From NCBI GenBank assembly GCA_021208685.1, contig JAJOJJ010000016.1, forward strand, positions 183,044 through 247,043: 64,000 nucleotides of DNA, read 5' to 3'. The notes beneath the pieces are model-generated. The model made no database searches. It was not told where the DNA came from and saw only the letters and a list, made by a program, of their open reading frames with translations. A program made the translations under genes and the position numbers. Source of the DNA: Saccharospirillaceae bacterium. Lineage in GTDB: Bacteria > Pseudomonadota > Gammaproteobacteria > Pseudomonadales > Oceanobacteraceae. Shown here piece after piece: positions 55,891 to 64,000 of the stretch. Every line of letters begins with the position of its first letter. Positions within the stretch are counted from its first letter, which is position 1.

Positions 55891-56922
55891 GTGATTAAAG
55901 TCGGTATCGTAGGTGGCACCGGGTACACCGGTGTAGAGCTGCTCAGAATTCTGGTAAACCATCCGGACGTTGAGCTGAAGGTCATTACCTCGCGCAGTGA
56001 AGATGGCCTGCCGGTGGCTGATATGTTCCCCAACCTGCGTGGTCATACCGATCTGCGCTTCAGCGTCCCCGATGTTCAGACGCTGGGTGAATGTGATGTG
56101 GTGTTTTTTGCCACGCCGCATGGCGTTGCGCATTCGCTGGCAGAAGACATTCTCAACACCGGCACCCGCGTGATCGACCTGTCCGCCGACTTCCGTCTGC
56201 AGGATGCGGTTGAATGGGAAAAATGGTACGGCCAGCCACACGGTGCCAAAAATATTCTGCCGCAGGCGGTGTACGGTCTGCCGGAAGTGAACCGCGCGCA
56301 GATTAAAGAAGCCCGTCTGATTGCGGTGCCGGGCTGTTACCCGACCTCGGTACAGCTGGGTTTCCTGCCATTACTGGAAAATAATCTGCTGCCGGAACAG
56401 ATGCTGATCGCCGACTGTAAATCCGGTGTCAGCGGTGCTGGACGTGGTGCCAGCGTGGGCTCGCTGTTGTGCGAAGCCAGCGAATCCATGATGGCCTATG
56501 CGGTAAAAGGTCATCGTCATTTGCCGGAAATCCGTCAGGGAATGGAACGGGCCGCGGGTAAAGCGGTCAACCTTACCTTTGTTCCGCATCTGACGCCGAT
56601 GATCCGCGGAATTCATTCTACACTCTATGCTCAGGCTCCGGGGCTGACAGAGAATCTGCAGGCGTTGTACGAAGCACGCTACGCTGACGAACCCTTCGTC
56701 GACGTCATGCCAGCCGGCAGCCACCCTGCAACGCGCAGTGTAAAAGGCAGCAATATGTGCCGTATCGCCGTTCACCACCATGCACACACCGGTCAGGTGA
56801 TTGTATTATCGGTTATTGATAATCTGGTTAAAGGTGCGTCCGGTCAGGCGGTACAAAACATGAACATCATGTTTGGCCTGGCGGAAGATGCTGGCCTTAA
56901 GCAGGTGGCGCTGCTGCCCTGA
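55891..56922 (+). CDS. argC: N-acetyl-gamma-glutamyl-phosphate reductase
   Basis: 343-residue arginine-biosynthesis enzyme. The NADP-binding start [31 protein letters not shown], the active-site Cys in [24 protein letters not shown] and the C-terminal [20 protein letters not shown] segment ([17 protein letters not shown]) fit ArgC. It starts with GTG at 55891, with GAGG six bases upstream. It begins the row argC, DUF6776-like protein, bactofilin, erpA, which is conserved in Pseudomonas. Confidence 0.97.
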   Translation: MIKVGIVGGTGYTGVELLRILVNHPDVELKVITSRSEDGLPVADMFPNLRGHTDLRFSVPDVQTLGECDVVFFATPHGVAHSLAEDILNTGTRVIDLSADFRLQDAVEWEKWYGQPHGAKNILPQAVYGLPEVNRAQIKEARLIAVPGCYPTSVQLGFLPLLENNLLPEQMLIADCKSGVSGAGRGASVGSLLCEASESMMAYAVKGHRHLPEIRQGMERAAGKAVNLTFVPHLTPMIRGIHSTLYAQAPGLTENLQALYEARYADEPFVDVMPAGSHPATRSVKGSNMCRIAVHHHAHTGQVIVLSVIDNLVKGASGQAVQNMNIMFGLAEDAGLKQVALLP

Positions 56923-56950
56923 TACGTTTTAACCACATAAGGATGCTCGC

Positions 56951-57682
56951 ATGGCGGTAGTAAAAGGCAGCCAACAGGATCAGCTGATTATTCGTCAGTA
57001 CCGGCCATGGGAACGCTTTCGGCGTTTCCTGTATTCCGTACTGTTTATTTTTGCCGTAGGGGTGGGTGGCTTCTTCGGCGGCGTATATGACAGCATGAAT
57101 CGTATCCAGCAGCTGACCGCCGCCCGCGATACCCTGCAATCGGCATTACAGGATGCGGAGCGCACCATTACCAATCTGACTCAGCGGGTCGGTGTTCTGG
57201 AAAAAGGCGGAGAGGTGGACCGCAAAGCCACCGAAGGTATCCGCCAGACCGTTAAAGAACTGAAAGCACAGATATCCACACTGGAAGAAGAAGTCGCGTT
57301 CTACAAGGGCATCATGGCACCGAGTGCCAATGACAAAGGCCTGCGCATCAGTAAAGCTGAAATCCTGCCTCAGGAAGGAGCCGGAAAATTCCGTTACTCC
57401 ATCATGATGACGCAGGTCGCCGATAACAGCTCCTACATATCGGGTCTGGCGGCCGTGAATTTTATCGGGCTGAAAGGCACAGAGAAGGTCATTCTGCCGT
57501 TACGTGATTTCGACAGTAATGTGACCGATCTGGGCGTAAAGTTCCGGTTCCGTTACTTTCAGGAAGTGGCCGGCGACATTACCTTGCCGGCTGACTTCGT
57601 ACCGCAGCAGGTGCAGGTCGTTCTGCAATCTACCGGCGGTAAAGCACAACGCGTCGAGCAAACCATCGACTGGCCCCAATAA
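56951..57682 (+). CDS. Membrane-anchored coiled-coil protein (DUF6776-like)
   Basis: 243-residue protein: a short cytoplasmic N-terminus with RQYRPWERFRRF, one membrane helix (~28-48), a coiled coil (~55-120: heptad-rich IQQLTAARDTLQSALQDAERT and VKELKAQISTLEEEVAFYKG) and a periplasmic domain of ~120 residues rich in beta strands. It matches the conserved hypothetical gene found between argC and the bactofilin gene in Pseudomonas. Its function is not known to me; it is probably an envelope protein working with the bactofilin. AGGA lies upstream of the ATG. Confidence 0.75.
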   Translation: MAVVKGSQQDQLIIRQYRPWERFRRFLYSVLFIFAVGVGGFFGGVYDSMNRIQQLTAARDTLQSALQDAERTITNLTQRVGVLEKGGEVDRKATEGIRQTVKELKAQISTLEEEVAFYKGIMAPSANDKGLRISKAEILPQEGAGKFRYSIMMTQVADNSSYISGLAAVNFIGLKGTEKVILPLRDFDSNVTDLGVKFRFRYFQEVAGDITLPADFVPQQVQVVLQSTGGKAQRVEQTIDWPQ

Positions 57683-57693
57683 GGAGAGGCTTA

Positions 57694-58119
57694 ATGTTCA
57701 GCAGTAAAGACAAGGGCAGCAACACTCACTACGACACCCTGATTTCCGTTAAAACCGAAATCACCGGCGATGTTAAGTTCACCGGTGGGCTGCACATTGA
57801 TGGTGTGATCAAAGGCAATCTGGTCGCCGAAGCCGGCAGTGGTGCGGTGGTACGGGTCAGCGATAAAGGCCGTGTGGAAGGTCAGATCAGTGCCCCCAAT
57901 ATCATTATTAACGGCAAAGTCATTGGTGATGTGCACGCCGGTGAATACATTGAGCTGGCGAAGAAAGCTCAGGTAACCGGCGATGTGTATTACCAGATGA
58001 TGGAAATGGTGATGGGTGCCGAAGTGAACGGCAAACTGCACCATCAGGCGAAAGGCGACAACCGCAAGAAGCCTGAGCCGGTCGCCGTGGTTGCCACGCC
58101 TGAGGTTAAAGTTGACTAA
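57694..58119 (+). CDS. Bactofilin
   Basis: 141-residue bactofilin, a small self-polymerising cytoskeletal protein. The central beta-helix is seen as short repeats (LISVKTEITGDVKFTGGLHIDGVIKGNL, GRVEGQISAPNIIINGKVIGDVHAGEYIEL, AQVTGDVYYQMMEM) with regular Gly and hydrophobic spacing; the charged tail (KKPEP) is variable. AAGGAG precedes the ATG, and it follows the coiled-coil gene by 11 bases. Its role here is likely in cell shape or envelope organisation. Confidence 0.93.
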   Translation: MFSSKDKGSNTHYDTLISVKTEITGDVKFTGGLHIDGVIKGNLVAEAGSGAVVRVSDKGRVEGQISAPNIIINGKVIGDVHAGEYIELAKKAQVTGDVYYQMMEMVMGAEVNGKLHHQAKGDNRKKPEPVAVVATPEVKVD

Positions 58120-58170
58120 ATTAGTCGGAAAAACAGATAATTTGCCGACATTCAGCAAGCCGGAATCATT

Positions 58171-58518
58171 ATGAGTGCAGTACAACAGGCCAGCCCGATC
58201 GAACTCAGCCAGGCAGCACAGGAGAAAATCCGTGAACTGCTGCTGGAAGAGGCAGACGACGAACTCTGTTTAAGGGTATTCGTTACCGGCGGTGGCTGCT
58301 CCGGCTTTCAGTATGGCTTCACCTTTGATGATGAGCGTGCCGACGATGATACCTTCATCACTATGGATGGCGTACGGGTACTGGTAGACTCCCTCAGCTA
58401 CAGCTATCTGGTTGGCTCGGTGCTGGATTATAAAGAGGGGCTGGAAGGTTCCCGCTTTATGGTTAACAACCCCGGTGCTTCATCCACCTGCGGTTGCGGA
58501 TCGTCATTCTCCATCTGA
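58171..58518 (+). CDS. erpA: A-type iron-sulfur cluster insertion protein
   Basis: 115-residue ErpA that hands [4Fe-4S] or [2Fe-2S] clusters to apoproteins. The three ligand cysteines are visible: TGGGCSGFQY and the C-terminal STCGCGSSF. Length and position after the bactofilin gene are as in Pseudomonas. ATG at 58171. Confidence 0.96.
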   Translation: MSAVQQASPIELSQAAQEKIRELLLEEADDELCLRVFVTGGGCSGFQYGFTFDDERADDDTFITMDGVRVLVDSLSYSYLVGSVLDYKEGLEGSRFMVNNPGASSTCGCGSSFSI

Positions 58519-58531
58519 TAAGGATTGCCCG

Positions 58532-59062
58532 ATGGCCTTTGCCCGCGTTGTTTTACTCTCTTCTCTGTTGCTGGTACAGCCTGCTTTGGCGGCATTGGTG
58601 CCGCTGACGGATGACGAGCCGGTTGCCGCCGTCGCAGAAATGACAAGCCCCCCGGAATTGCCACAGGAAGGTATCGTTCCCTCCGGTGTTCAGGGATTGC
58701 AGCCGGGCAGTAACATTCAGGCGGTGGTGAAGTTGCATACCGCCGAAGAACTGCAGTCTCTGCTGACCCGCGCCGAAGAGCTTTCCCGCCGTGTTGAATA
58801 CCGTAACAACGAGCCGGTCAGGCTGGTACTGAGTGGTGATGAAATCGCCATCTTTGTGCGCAGCAGCTATCGCGGTAATAAAGCGCTGGTGGATCTTGCT
58901 GCCCGCCTTGATGCTTTTAATGTGGTCGAACTGAAAGTGTGCCGGAACTGGATGGACCGTAACAACGTAGAAGCCACCGATCTGCCGGCCTTCCTTGATC
59001 CGGTAACCAACGGCGCAGAAGAAGTGACGCGCATGCAGCTTGAAGGTTACGCCAGCTTCTGA
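58532..59062 (+). CDS. Exported DsrE-like protein
   Basis: 176-residue secreted protein (signal MAFARVVLLSSLLLVQPALA). After a Pro-rich spacer comes a DsrE/DsrF-like fold: IQAVVKLHTAEELQSLLTRAEEL, VRLVLSGDEIAIFVRSSYRGNKALVDLAARLDAFNVVELKVCRNWM. A single Cys lies at the position where this family often carries one. DsrE proteins trap sulfane sulfur in the cytoplasm; periplasmic forms are poorly studied, so function is left open. The ATG at 58532 has AAGGA upstream; an earlier in-frame start at 58412 would lie inside erpA. It is not part of the usual erpA-anmK order. Confidence 0.7.
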   Translation: MAFARVVLLSSLLLVQPALAALVPLTDDEPVAAVAEMTSPPELPQEGIVPSGVQGLQPGSNIQAVVKLHTAEELQSLLTRAEELSRRVEYRNNEPVRLVLSGDEIAIFVRSSYRGNKALVDLAARLDAFNVVELKVCRNWMDRNNVEATDLPAFLDPVTNGAEEVTRMQLEGYASF

Positions 59063-59148
59063 TCTTTCTCTCCGCGTATACCGCCCGGTATGCGCTAATG
59101 CTATGTTGTGGCGAATCGGAGTTGCCCAGCCGCGTTCAGGAGCCAGAC

Positions 59149-59763
59149 ATGAAATCCCTTTTCCTTGCATTAATCATGCTGCTGATACTGCCGGTACAGG
59201 CAGAAAATATCGGCGTAATCAGTGTCAGCGTCGGCCAGATCAGCTGGTATCGCGCAGGTAATGAATTGCAGCTTCAGCGCGGCGATGCCGTTGAGCTGGG
59301 CGATAAAGTGTCTACCGGCAGTAAGGCACGGCTGGTCCTTAAAATGAACGAAGGCAGTGTGATTACCCTGGGAGCCGATACCAGCGTTCAGCTCAGTGAG
59401 TGGCAGTATACGGCGGGCAGTGACAGCAATTCAGCGCGGCTGGAATTTGTTGAAGGCGCTTTCCGTTTTATGACCGGCTTAATAACCCGTCAGGCCGATC
59501 CGCAGCTGACAGTCACCACACCAGCCGCCACCATTGGCATCCGTGGCACCGATTTCTGGGGCGGTTATCTGCAACCGGATGTACTGGATGTCATCATGCT
59601 GGAAGGCGAACATAAACTGGAAATCCGCAATGAGCACGGCAAGGTGTTTATTGACGATGCGGGGTTCGGTGTGTCTGTAGTGGCTGGTGAGCCACCACGC
59701 CAGCCGCTGAAGTGGGGCGAAGAAAAGGTTCGTCGTGCGGTAGAGAGTATCAGCCTGCCCTGA
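59149..59763 (+). CDS. FecR-domain exported protein
   Basis: 204-residue secreted protein (signal MKSLFLALIMLLILPVQA). It holds a FecR domain: GQISWYRAGNELQLQRGDAVELGDKVSTGSKARLVLKMNEGSVITL, FRFMTGLI and TVTTPAATIGIRGTDFWGG. Such beta-rich domains often bind or present surface polymers; classical FecR is an anti-sigma factor, but there is no membrane helix or FecI neighbour here, so that role is unlikely. AGGAG lies 7 bases before the ATG at 59149. It ends 13 bases from the convergent anmK. Confidence 0.82.
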   Translation: MKSLFLALIMLLILPVQAENIGVISVSVGQISWYRAGNELQLQRGDAVELGDKVSTGSKARLVLKMNEGSVITLGADTSVQLSEWQYTAGSDSNSARLEFVEGAFRFMTGLITRQADPQLTVTTPAATIGIRGTDFWGGYLQPDVLDVIMLEGEHKLEIRNEHGKVFIDDAGFGVSVVAGEPPRQPLKWGEEKVRRAVESISLP

Positions 59764-59776
59764 ACGACCCGGCGTG

Positions 59777-60862
59777 TCAGGCCGGATAAATCCCGCCCAG
59801 AATGCGCCCACCTCTTGCGCCGGTTACTGCCGGCGCATTACCGTTTAATCCTTCCAGAGTACGCTGTGCCAGCCAGGCAAATGCCATGGCTTCCATCCAG
59901 TCCGGGTCAATACCGCGTCTGGCGCTGCTCTGCACCTGCAGTTGTGGCAGTGCCTGCTGCAGGCGCTGCATCAGATACTGGTTATGCACACCGCCGCCAC
60001 AGACCAGCAGTTCGCCGGTTGTATGACCAAACTGCTTAATCGCCAGCGCAATGCTTTGTACGGTCAGCTCGGTCAGCGTGGTCAGCACATCCTGAGGATC
60101 TTCGTGGCTCAGGTCACCCAGTTGCGGCAGGCTGAATAATTCGCGGCCGGTGCTTTTCGGTGGTGGCAGCTGAAAGTATGGCTGGCTCAGCCAGTCGTCT
60201 AACAAATAGCCGATGACGTTACCATTGGCGGCCAGCTGGCCGCGATCATCACGCGGACAACCAAAGTACTGCTGGCACCATTCGTCGAGTAAAGCATTAC
60301 CTGGCCCGGTATCAAACCCCATCATACGGTCGGGCTGGTTGTCGGTTGGCAGTACGGAAAGATTGGCGATGCCACCGATATTCAGCACCTGCACATTGCG
60401 GCCAAAACAGTGCTGATGGAATGCGGGAACCAGCGGAGCGCCCTGACCGCCAGCGGCGATGTCACGGCGGCGGAAGTCGGCAATGCAGGTAATACCCGTG
60501 TGCTCGGCAATCCAGCTCGGGTCATCCAGCTGCCAGCTGAAACCCTCCGGCTGACTGCGGTGGCGCAGGGTATGTCCATGGGAGCCGATAGCGCGGATAT
60601 TGGCAGCACTGAGGCTGTTACGCTGCAGTAATTGCATCACGGCTTCGGTTGATAAGGCCGCAATGCGTCGTTCGAGCAGCGCAATACGGTTGATATCCGC
60701 GTCGCGGGCAACGGCAAGGGTACGCAACTGCTGGCGGAAGGCGGCATCATAAGGCAGGCAAAGTGCATCCAGTAAGCGTGGTGCGCCCTGAGCAAAATCG
60801 ACCAGTGCGGCATCCATACCATCAGCGCTGGTGCCCGACATCAGACCGATATACAGACTCAC
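59777..60862 (-). CDS. anmK: Anhydro-N-acetylmuramic acid kinase
   Basis: 361-residue sugar kinase that phosphorylates and opens anhydroMurNAc from recycled murein. IGLMSGTSADGMDAALVDF (ATP-binding start), GSHGHTLRH, NIGGIANLS, GFDTGPGNALLDEWCQ and LLVCGGGVHNQYLM are its landmarks. The start is GTG at 60862, overlapping the peptidase stop (GTGA), so the two are coupled in murein turnover. Next to the M23 peptidase, it fits that role. Confidence 0.95.
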   Translation of the reverse strand: MSLYIGLMSGTSADGMDAALVDFAQGAPRLLDALCLPYDAAFRQQLRTLAVARDADINRIALLERRIAALSTEAVMQLLQRNSLSAANIRAIGSHGHTLRHRSQPEGFSWQLDDPSWIAEHTGITCIADFRRRDIAAGGQGAPLVPAFHQHCFGRNVQVLNIGGIANLSVLPTDNQPDRMMGFDTGPGNALLDEWCQQYFGCPRDDRGQLAANGNVIGYLLDDWLSQPYFQLPPPKSTGRELFSLPQLGDLSHEDPQDVLTTLTELTVQSIALAIKQFGHTTGELLVCGGGVHNQYLMQRLQQALPQLQVQSSARRGIDPDWMEAMAFAWLAQRTLEGLNGNAPAVTGARGGRILGGIYPA

Positions 60863-62148
60863 TGAAATGCCCCGATACGGTTATCCTGATTCTCGTTGTA
60901 GCTGTTCAGCCAGCTCACCATGCTCTCTGATTTCTGGTGGAAAGCCGCTTTTTCCTGAGATGGAATGGAGTCGGCTTTCGGCAACTTCACCCGTAACGAG
61001 TCACGGTGAACACCATCCACGCGGAATTCGTAATGCAGGTGCGGACCGGTTGCCAGGCCGGTGCTGCCAACATAACCGATTACCTGGCCTTGCTTTATGC
61101 TGCGGCCAACGCGAGCGCTGCGGTTAAATTTGCTCAGGTGAGCGTACAGCGTCTGATAACGGGAACCGTGCTGAATAATCACGCAGTTACCAAAGCCACC
61201 TTTACGCCCGGCGAAAATCACTTTGCCATCACCGGCGGCTTTAATCGGCGTGCCGGTTGGCGCTGCATAATCGGTTCCCTTGTGGGCGCGCAGGGTGTTC
61301 AGCACCGGGTGTTTGCGGTTCAGATTGAAGCGTGAACTGATACGGGCAAAATCAATCGGATTACGCAGGAAGGCTTTGCGCATGCTCTGGCCTTCCGGGG
61401 TGTAGTAGTTGGCATCACCATGTTCATCTTCGTAGCGTACGGCCGTCAGCTCGCGTCCCTGATTACTGAAGCGGGCAATCAAAATATTGCCGTTACCGAT
61501 TTTCTCGCCATCGAGGAAAACTTCATCGTAAATCAGACTGAAGTGATCGCCCTGACGGATATCCAGCGCGAAGTCGATGTCCCAGCCAAATATCGCAGCC
61601 AGCTCTATCAGAATTTGCTCAGGAATGCCGGCCCTGGAACCATCCAGAAACAGCGAATTATCGATGGTGGTACCAACAAAACGCGGGCGGTAATCAGCGT
61701 TTCGCTCCGCCAGTTCATACGTCAGGCTACCATCGTTGCTGCGTGCAAACGTATGACGGGCGAGAGGAGACAGTTCAATCTGAAACTGCTGCACATGATT
61801 ATCCTGCGAGCGCACCCAGTGCAGAGTCTGTCCGGGTTTCAGCTGAATGGCATCTTTCGGGGCAACGGCGGCGATTTCGATAACATCAGCAGCGCTGAGA
61901 TTATGGCGGCTGAACAGAATGGACAGATTATCGCCGGGACGCACCGTCGCCTCCTCCCAGTTGAGTGGCGCGACCTCGGCTTCTGGCTCAGCCGGAGTTT
62001 CGGGCATCTCAATAATATAGCGGGTCTGCTGCACATTCTTTTCTGGTGCCTGAGGCCAGACTAACAACATCAGCAACACAATCAGAGCGGTCAGAACACC
62101 GAGTATGTGAGTCAGAGGGAAATACTGCAGGCGTCCCGACAAGGCCAT
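60859..62148 (-). CDS. mepM: MepM-like M23 murein endopeptidase
   Basis: 429-residue membrane-anchored peptidase: one N-terminal membrane helix (~14-32), a LysM/OapA-like region (~70-150: VRPGDNLSILFSRHNLSA), a middle domain and a C-terminal LytM domain with metal-binding HKGTDYAAPTGTPI and HLHYEF. It cuts cross-links between peptide stems to allow murein growth. It overlaps anmK by 4 bases and is divergent from tyrS. Confidence 0.9.
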   Translation of the reverse strand: MALSGRLQYFPLTHILGVLTALIVLLMLLVWPQAPEKNVQQTRYIIEMPETPAEPEAEVAPLNWEEATVRPGDNLSILFSRHNLSAADVIEIAAVAPKDAIQLKPGQTLHWVRSQDNHVQQFQIELSPLARHTFARSNDGSLTYELAERNADYRPRFVGTTIDNSLFLDGSRAGIPEQILIELAAIFGWDIDFALDIRQGDHFSLIYDEVFLDGEKIGNGNILIARFSNQGRELTAVRYEDEHGDANYYTPEGQSMRKAFLRNPIDFARISSRFNLNRKHPVLNTLRAHKGTDYAAPTGTPIKAAGDGKVIFAGRKGGFGNCVIIQHGSRYQTLYAHLSKFNRSARVGRSIKQGQVIGYVGSTGLATGPHLHYEFRVDGVHRDSLRVKLPKADSIPSQEKAAFHQKSESMVSWLNSYNENQDNRIGAFQ

Positions 62149-62229
62149 AGCGATCTGGTCGTCCTTATTCTGTAAATGATTGAATGTTTCACAAGTGTAA
62201 ACAATTCACCGGCATTTTACCCAGTGAAC

Positions 62230-62257
62230 TTGATTTTGCACATTGATCAGGTATGTT
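62230..62257 (+). promoter_or_regulatory. Candidate sigma70 promoter of tyrS
   Basis: -35 TTGATT (62230-62235), 16-bp spacer, -10 TATGTT (62252-62257). This -10 covers an in-frame ATG at 62253, which argues for the later start at 62298. Confidence 0.5.
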
Positions 62258-62297
62258 CACCAACCTTTCAAATACCGACACAATTCAGAGTGCTCCC

Positions 62298-63599
62298 ATG
62301 ACAGCTGCATTATTAGACGACTTAAAAGCACGCGGTCTGATTAATCAGGCGACGGCGGATGAGGAACTGACCAAACATCTGGAATCCGGTTCCATCACCC
62401 TGTATTGCGGCTTTGATCCGACGGCTGACAGTCTGCACCTTGGGCACCTCGTTCCGCTGCTGGTATTAACCCGCTTTCAGAATGCAGGTCACAAACCAAT
62501 CGCACTGGTCGGCGGCGCGACGGGGCTGATTGGTGACCCGAGCTTCAAAGCGGCCGAGCGTCAGCTCAACACCGCCGATGTGGTTGCCGGTTGGGCCGAT
62601 AAGATCCGTCAGCAGGTCAGTCAGTTCATTCGGTTCGATGGCGTCGACAATGTGGCCACAGTGGTCAACAACCTCGACTGGGCCGGACAGATGAACGTGC
62701 TCGATTTCCTGCGCGATGTCGGTAAACACTTCTCTGTAAATGCCATGATTAACAAAGAGTCGGTACAGCAACGGCTGAACCGCGAAGGTGCCGGTATTTC
62801 CTTTACCGAATTCTCCTACGCCCTGCTGCAGGGAATGGACTTTGCGGAACTGAACCGTCGCCATGGATGCACCCTGCAGATTGGCGGCTCGGATCAGTGG
62901 GGCAACATTGTCGGCGGCATCGACCTCGCGCGTCGTCAGAACGGCGCACAGACATTTGGCCTGACCGTGCCGCTGGTCACCAAATCGGATGGCACCAAAT
63001 TCGGTAAAACCGAATCCGGCGCCGTATGGCTAGACCCGGCGAAAACTTCACCATACAGCTTCTACCAGTTCTGGATGAACACCGCCGATGCCGACGTGTA
63101 TAAGTTTATGCGCTACTTCACCTTTATCCCGGTAGAGCGCATCGCTGAAATTGAAGCGCACGACGCCACCATTGAAGGCCGTAAAACTGCACAGCCAATT
63201 CTGGCGGAAGAAGTCACCCGTCTGGTGCATGGCGAAGAAGCGCTGCAATCAGCGCGCCGCATTACCGAAGCACTGTTCTCCGGTGATATTGCCCAGTTAT
63301 CCGAAGCGGAACTGGAGCAAATTAAACTGGATGGCCTGCCGTCCAGCGATCTGCAGCTCAACGGTCTGGCTGACATTCCAATGACCACCCTGTTTACCGA
63401 CAGCGGTATGGTTAAAGCCGGGCGCGAAGTCAAAGATGCACTGGGTCGCAATGCCATCTTCATTAACGGTGCAGCGCAGGGCGCAGAAGACAACATGAAA
63501 ATCGCCGAAGTGTTCAGTCCTGAAAAGGCACTCTATGGACGCTTCTTCCTGGTTAAGCTGGGCAAGAAAAAGTACCACCTGTTCGAGATCGTAAAATAG
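62298..63599 (+). CDS. tyrS: Tyrosyl-tRNA synthetase
   Basis: 433-residue class I synthetase of the E. coli TyrS type. [20 protein letters not shown] carries the HIGH motif (HLGH near residue 47) and [12 protein letters not shown] the KMSKS-type motif (KFGKT at 234-238); [12 protein letters not shown] and [11 protein letters not shown] are also standard. The last ~70 residues form an S4 RNA-binding domain. The ATG at 62298 ([14 protein letters not shown]) matches the usual start; an upstream ATG at 62253 lies in the predicted -10. It is followed by the rRNA promoters with no terminator between. Confidence 0.96.
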   Translation: MTAALLDDLKARGLINQATADEELTKHLESGSITLYCGFDPTADSLHLGHLVPLLVLTRFQNAGHKPIALVGGATGLIGDPSFKAAERQLNTADVVAGWADKIRQQVSQFIRFDGVDNVATVVNNLDWAGQMNVLDFLRDVGKHFSVNAMINKESVQQRLNREGAGISFTEFSYALLQGMDFAELNRRHGCTLQIGGSDQWGNIVGGIDLARRQNGAQTFGLTVPLVTKSDGTKFGKTESGAVWLDPAKTSPYSFYQFWMNTADADVYKFMRYFTFIPVERIAEIEAHDATIEGRKTAQPILAEEVTRLVHGEEALQSARRITEALFSGDIAQLSEAELEQIKLDGLPSSDLQLNGLADIPMTTLFTDSGMVKAGREVKDALGRNAIFINGAAQGAEDNMKIAEVFSPEKALYGRFFLVKLGKKKYHLFEIVK

Positions 63600-63612
63600 T
63601 TTGAATAAAGAG

Positions 63613-63640
63613 TTGACGGCGCATCCGGGATCTCTATAAT
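63613..63640 (+). promoter_or_regulatory. rRNA promoter P1
   Basis: TTGACG (63613-63618), 16-bp spacer, TATAAT (63635-63640), then GCGCCGC: the GC-rich discriminator typical of stringently controlled rRNA promoters. GGCGCAT and ATGCGCC flank the -10 region as an inverted pair. Confidence 0.88.
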
Positions 63641-63701
63641 GCGCCGCTCCTGAGTTGGAACGGCCTCGAAAGAGTTCGAAAAACAAAGGAAAAACAAGGG
63701 G

Positions 63702-63729
63702 TTGACAGAAAGTTAAACGACTTTATAAT
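63702..63729 (+). promoter_or_regulatory. rRNA promoter P2
   Basis: TTGACA (63702-63707), 16-bp spacer, TATAAT (63724-63729), then GCGCCCC. Consensus hexamers with a GC discriminator. A/T-rich DNA upstream (63676-63700) could serve as an UP element. Confidence 0.92.
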
Positions 63730-63786
63730 GCGCCCCGCTCTGAACGACAAGGCACAGCCTGACGATCAGAAAGACGAAAAAAGTGG

Positions 63787-63814
63787 TTGACATTGAAAAG
63801 TAAATCTTTAAAAT
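63787..63814 (+). promoter_or_regulatory. rRNA promoter P3
   Basis: TTGACA (63787-63792), 16-bp spacer, TAAAAT (63809-63814), then GCGCAGC. Third tandem promoter, 85 bases from P2. Confidence 0.85.
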
Positions 63815-64000
63815 GCGCAGCCCGCTTCGAGAGAAATGAAGCGACGTTCTTTAACAATGCATTTAGACAATTACGTGTGGGTGCTTACTGAGACGCTCTG
63901 GAGACAAAGCATTATCAAGTAAGAACTCGTCGAAAATTCATTTATGAAGCAAAGACAGTTTTATTCTTGAGCAAGATTTAGATTGGATATTCCTCCAGTC
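63815..64000 (+). other. Leader of an rRNA operon (16S begins past the window)
   Basis: BoxA antitermination element GTTCTTTAACA at 63846-63856 and a boxC-like GTGTGGGTGCTT at 63875-63886 follow promoter P3. No 16S start sequence is reached by base 64000. The leader region between boxA and the window edge holds no ORF. Confidence 0.85.

Noticed and set aside
1..64000. tRNA genes, CRISPR arrays, insertion sequences, integrases
   Set aside because: None seen: no regularly spaced repeats, no transposase-like ORF, no tRNA arms recognised. A tRNAscan or CRISPR search could confirm.

Overview
The window looks like chromosomal DNA of a motile, aerobic gammaproteobacterium related to Pseudomonas and the Oceanospirillales. 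The clearest sign is the right end: argC, a coiled-coil protein, a bactofilin, erpA, anmK, an M23 peptidase, tyrS and then an rRNA operon, which is the gene order I recall from Pseudomonas. A Pil-Chp twitching gene set, a potFGHI operon and Pseudomonas-like REP sequences fit the same placement. The genus cannot be named from this sequence. No tRNA, CRISPR array, insertion sequence or phage was seen, and 16S rRNA itself begins beyond the right edge.

Layout. 1-6121 (+): the end of a Pil-Chp cluster (giant CheA-type ChpA, ChpB-like methylesterase, ChpC-like CheW). 6189-15910 (-): nine tightly coupled surface-polysaccharide genes: KpsS-like and sialyltransferase-like transferases, a GT2 enzyme, an O-antigen ligase/polymerase, an unrecognised glycan protein, a phosphoethanolamine-transferase-like enzyme, and a three-gene cassette (HAD phosphatase, nucleotidyltransferase-kinase fusion, nucleotidyltransferase) that probably makes an activated substituent. 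The distal part is AT-richer and looks acquired. 16028-20655 (-): sahR-metK-ahcY-metF, the SAM/SAH methyl cycle under an ArsR-methyltransferase regulator with a clear palindromic operator. 20851-20997 (+): an orphan 48-residue ORF with three cysteines. 21151-28692: an amino-acid-type chemoreceptor, topB and a large hybrid histidine kinase.

28964-37376: a phosphorus-scavenging island. A TonB receptor and PhoA-type phosphatase face a glycerophosphodiesterase lipoprotein, a PhoX phosphatase and a metallophosphoesterase lipoprotein across a shared intergenic region carrying GTTAC direct repeats that resemble PhoB sites. 37373-42168 (-): YafJ-type amidotransferase, ilvE, glnE. 42282-42395: REP-like array. 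42401-46497 (-): polyamine transporter potFGHI with an internal terminator after potF. 46498-47166: a gap with no convincing gene.

47167-55752: mrcB plus a TPR lipoprotein, a chemoreceptor with a histidine-rich membrane sensor, and on the minus strand a ClC-type channel broken by a 1-nt frameshift, hemJ, hemL and a small membrane protein. 55891-63599: argC to tyrS, with a DsrE-like exported protein and a FecR-domain protein between erpA and anmK. 63600-64000: three tandem sigma70 promoters and the rRNA leader with boxA. The more unusual items are the polysaccharide-substituent cassette, the SahR operator and possible leaderless sahR, the orphan small ORF, the GTTAC repeat region and the frameshifted channel.
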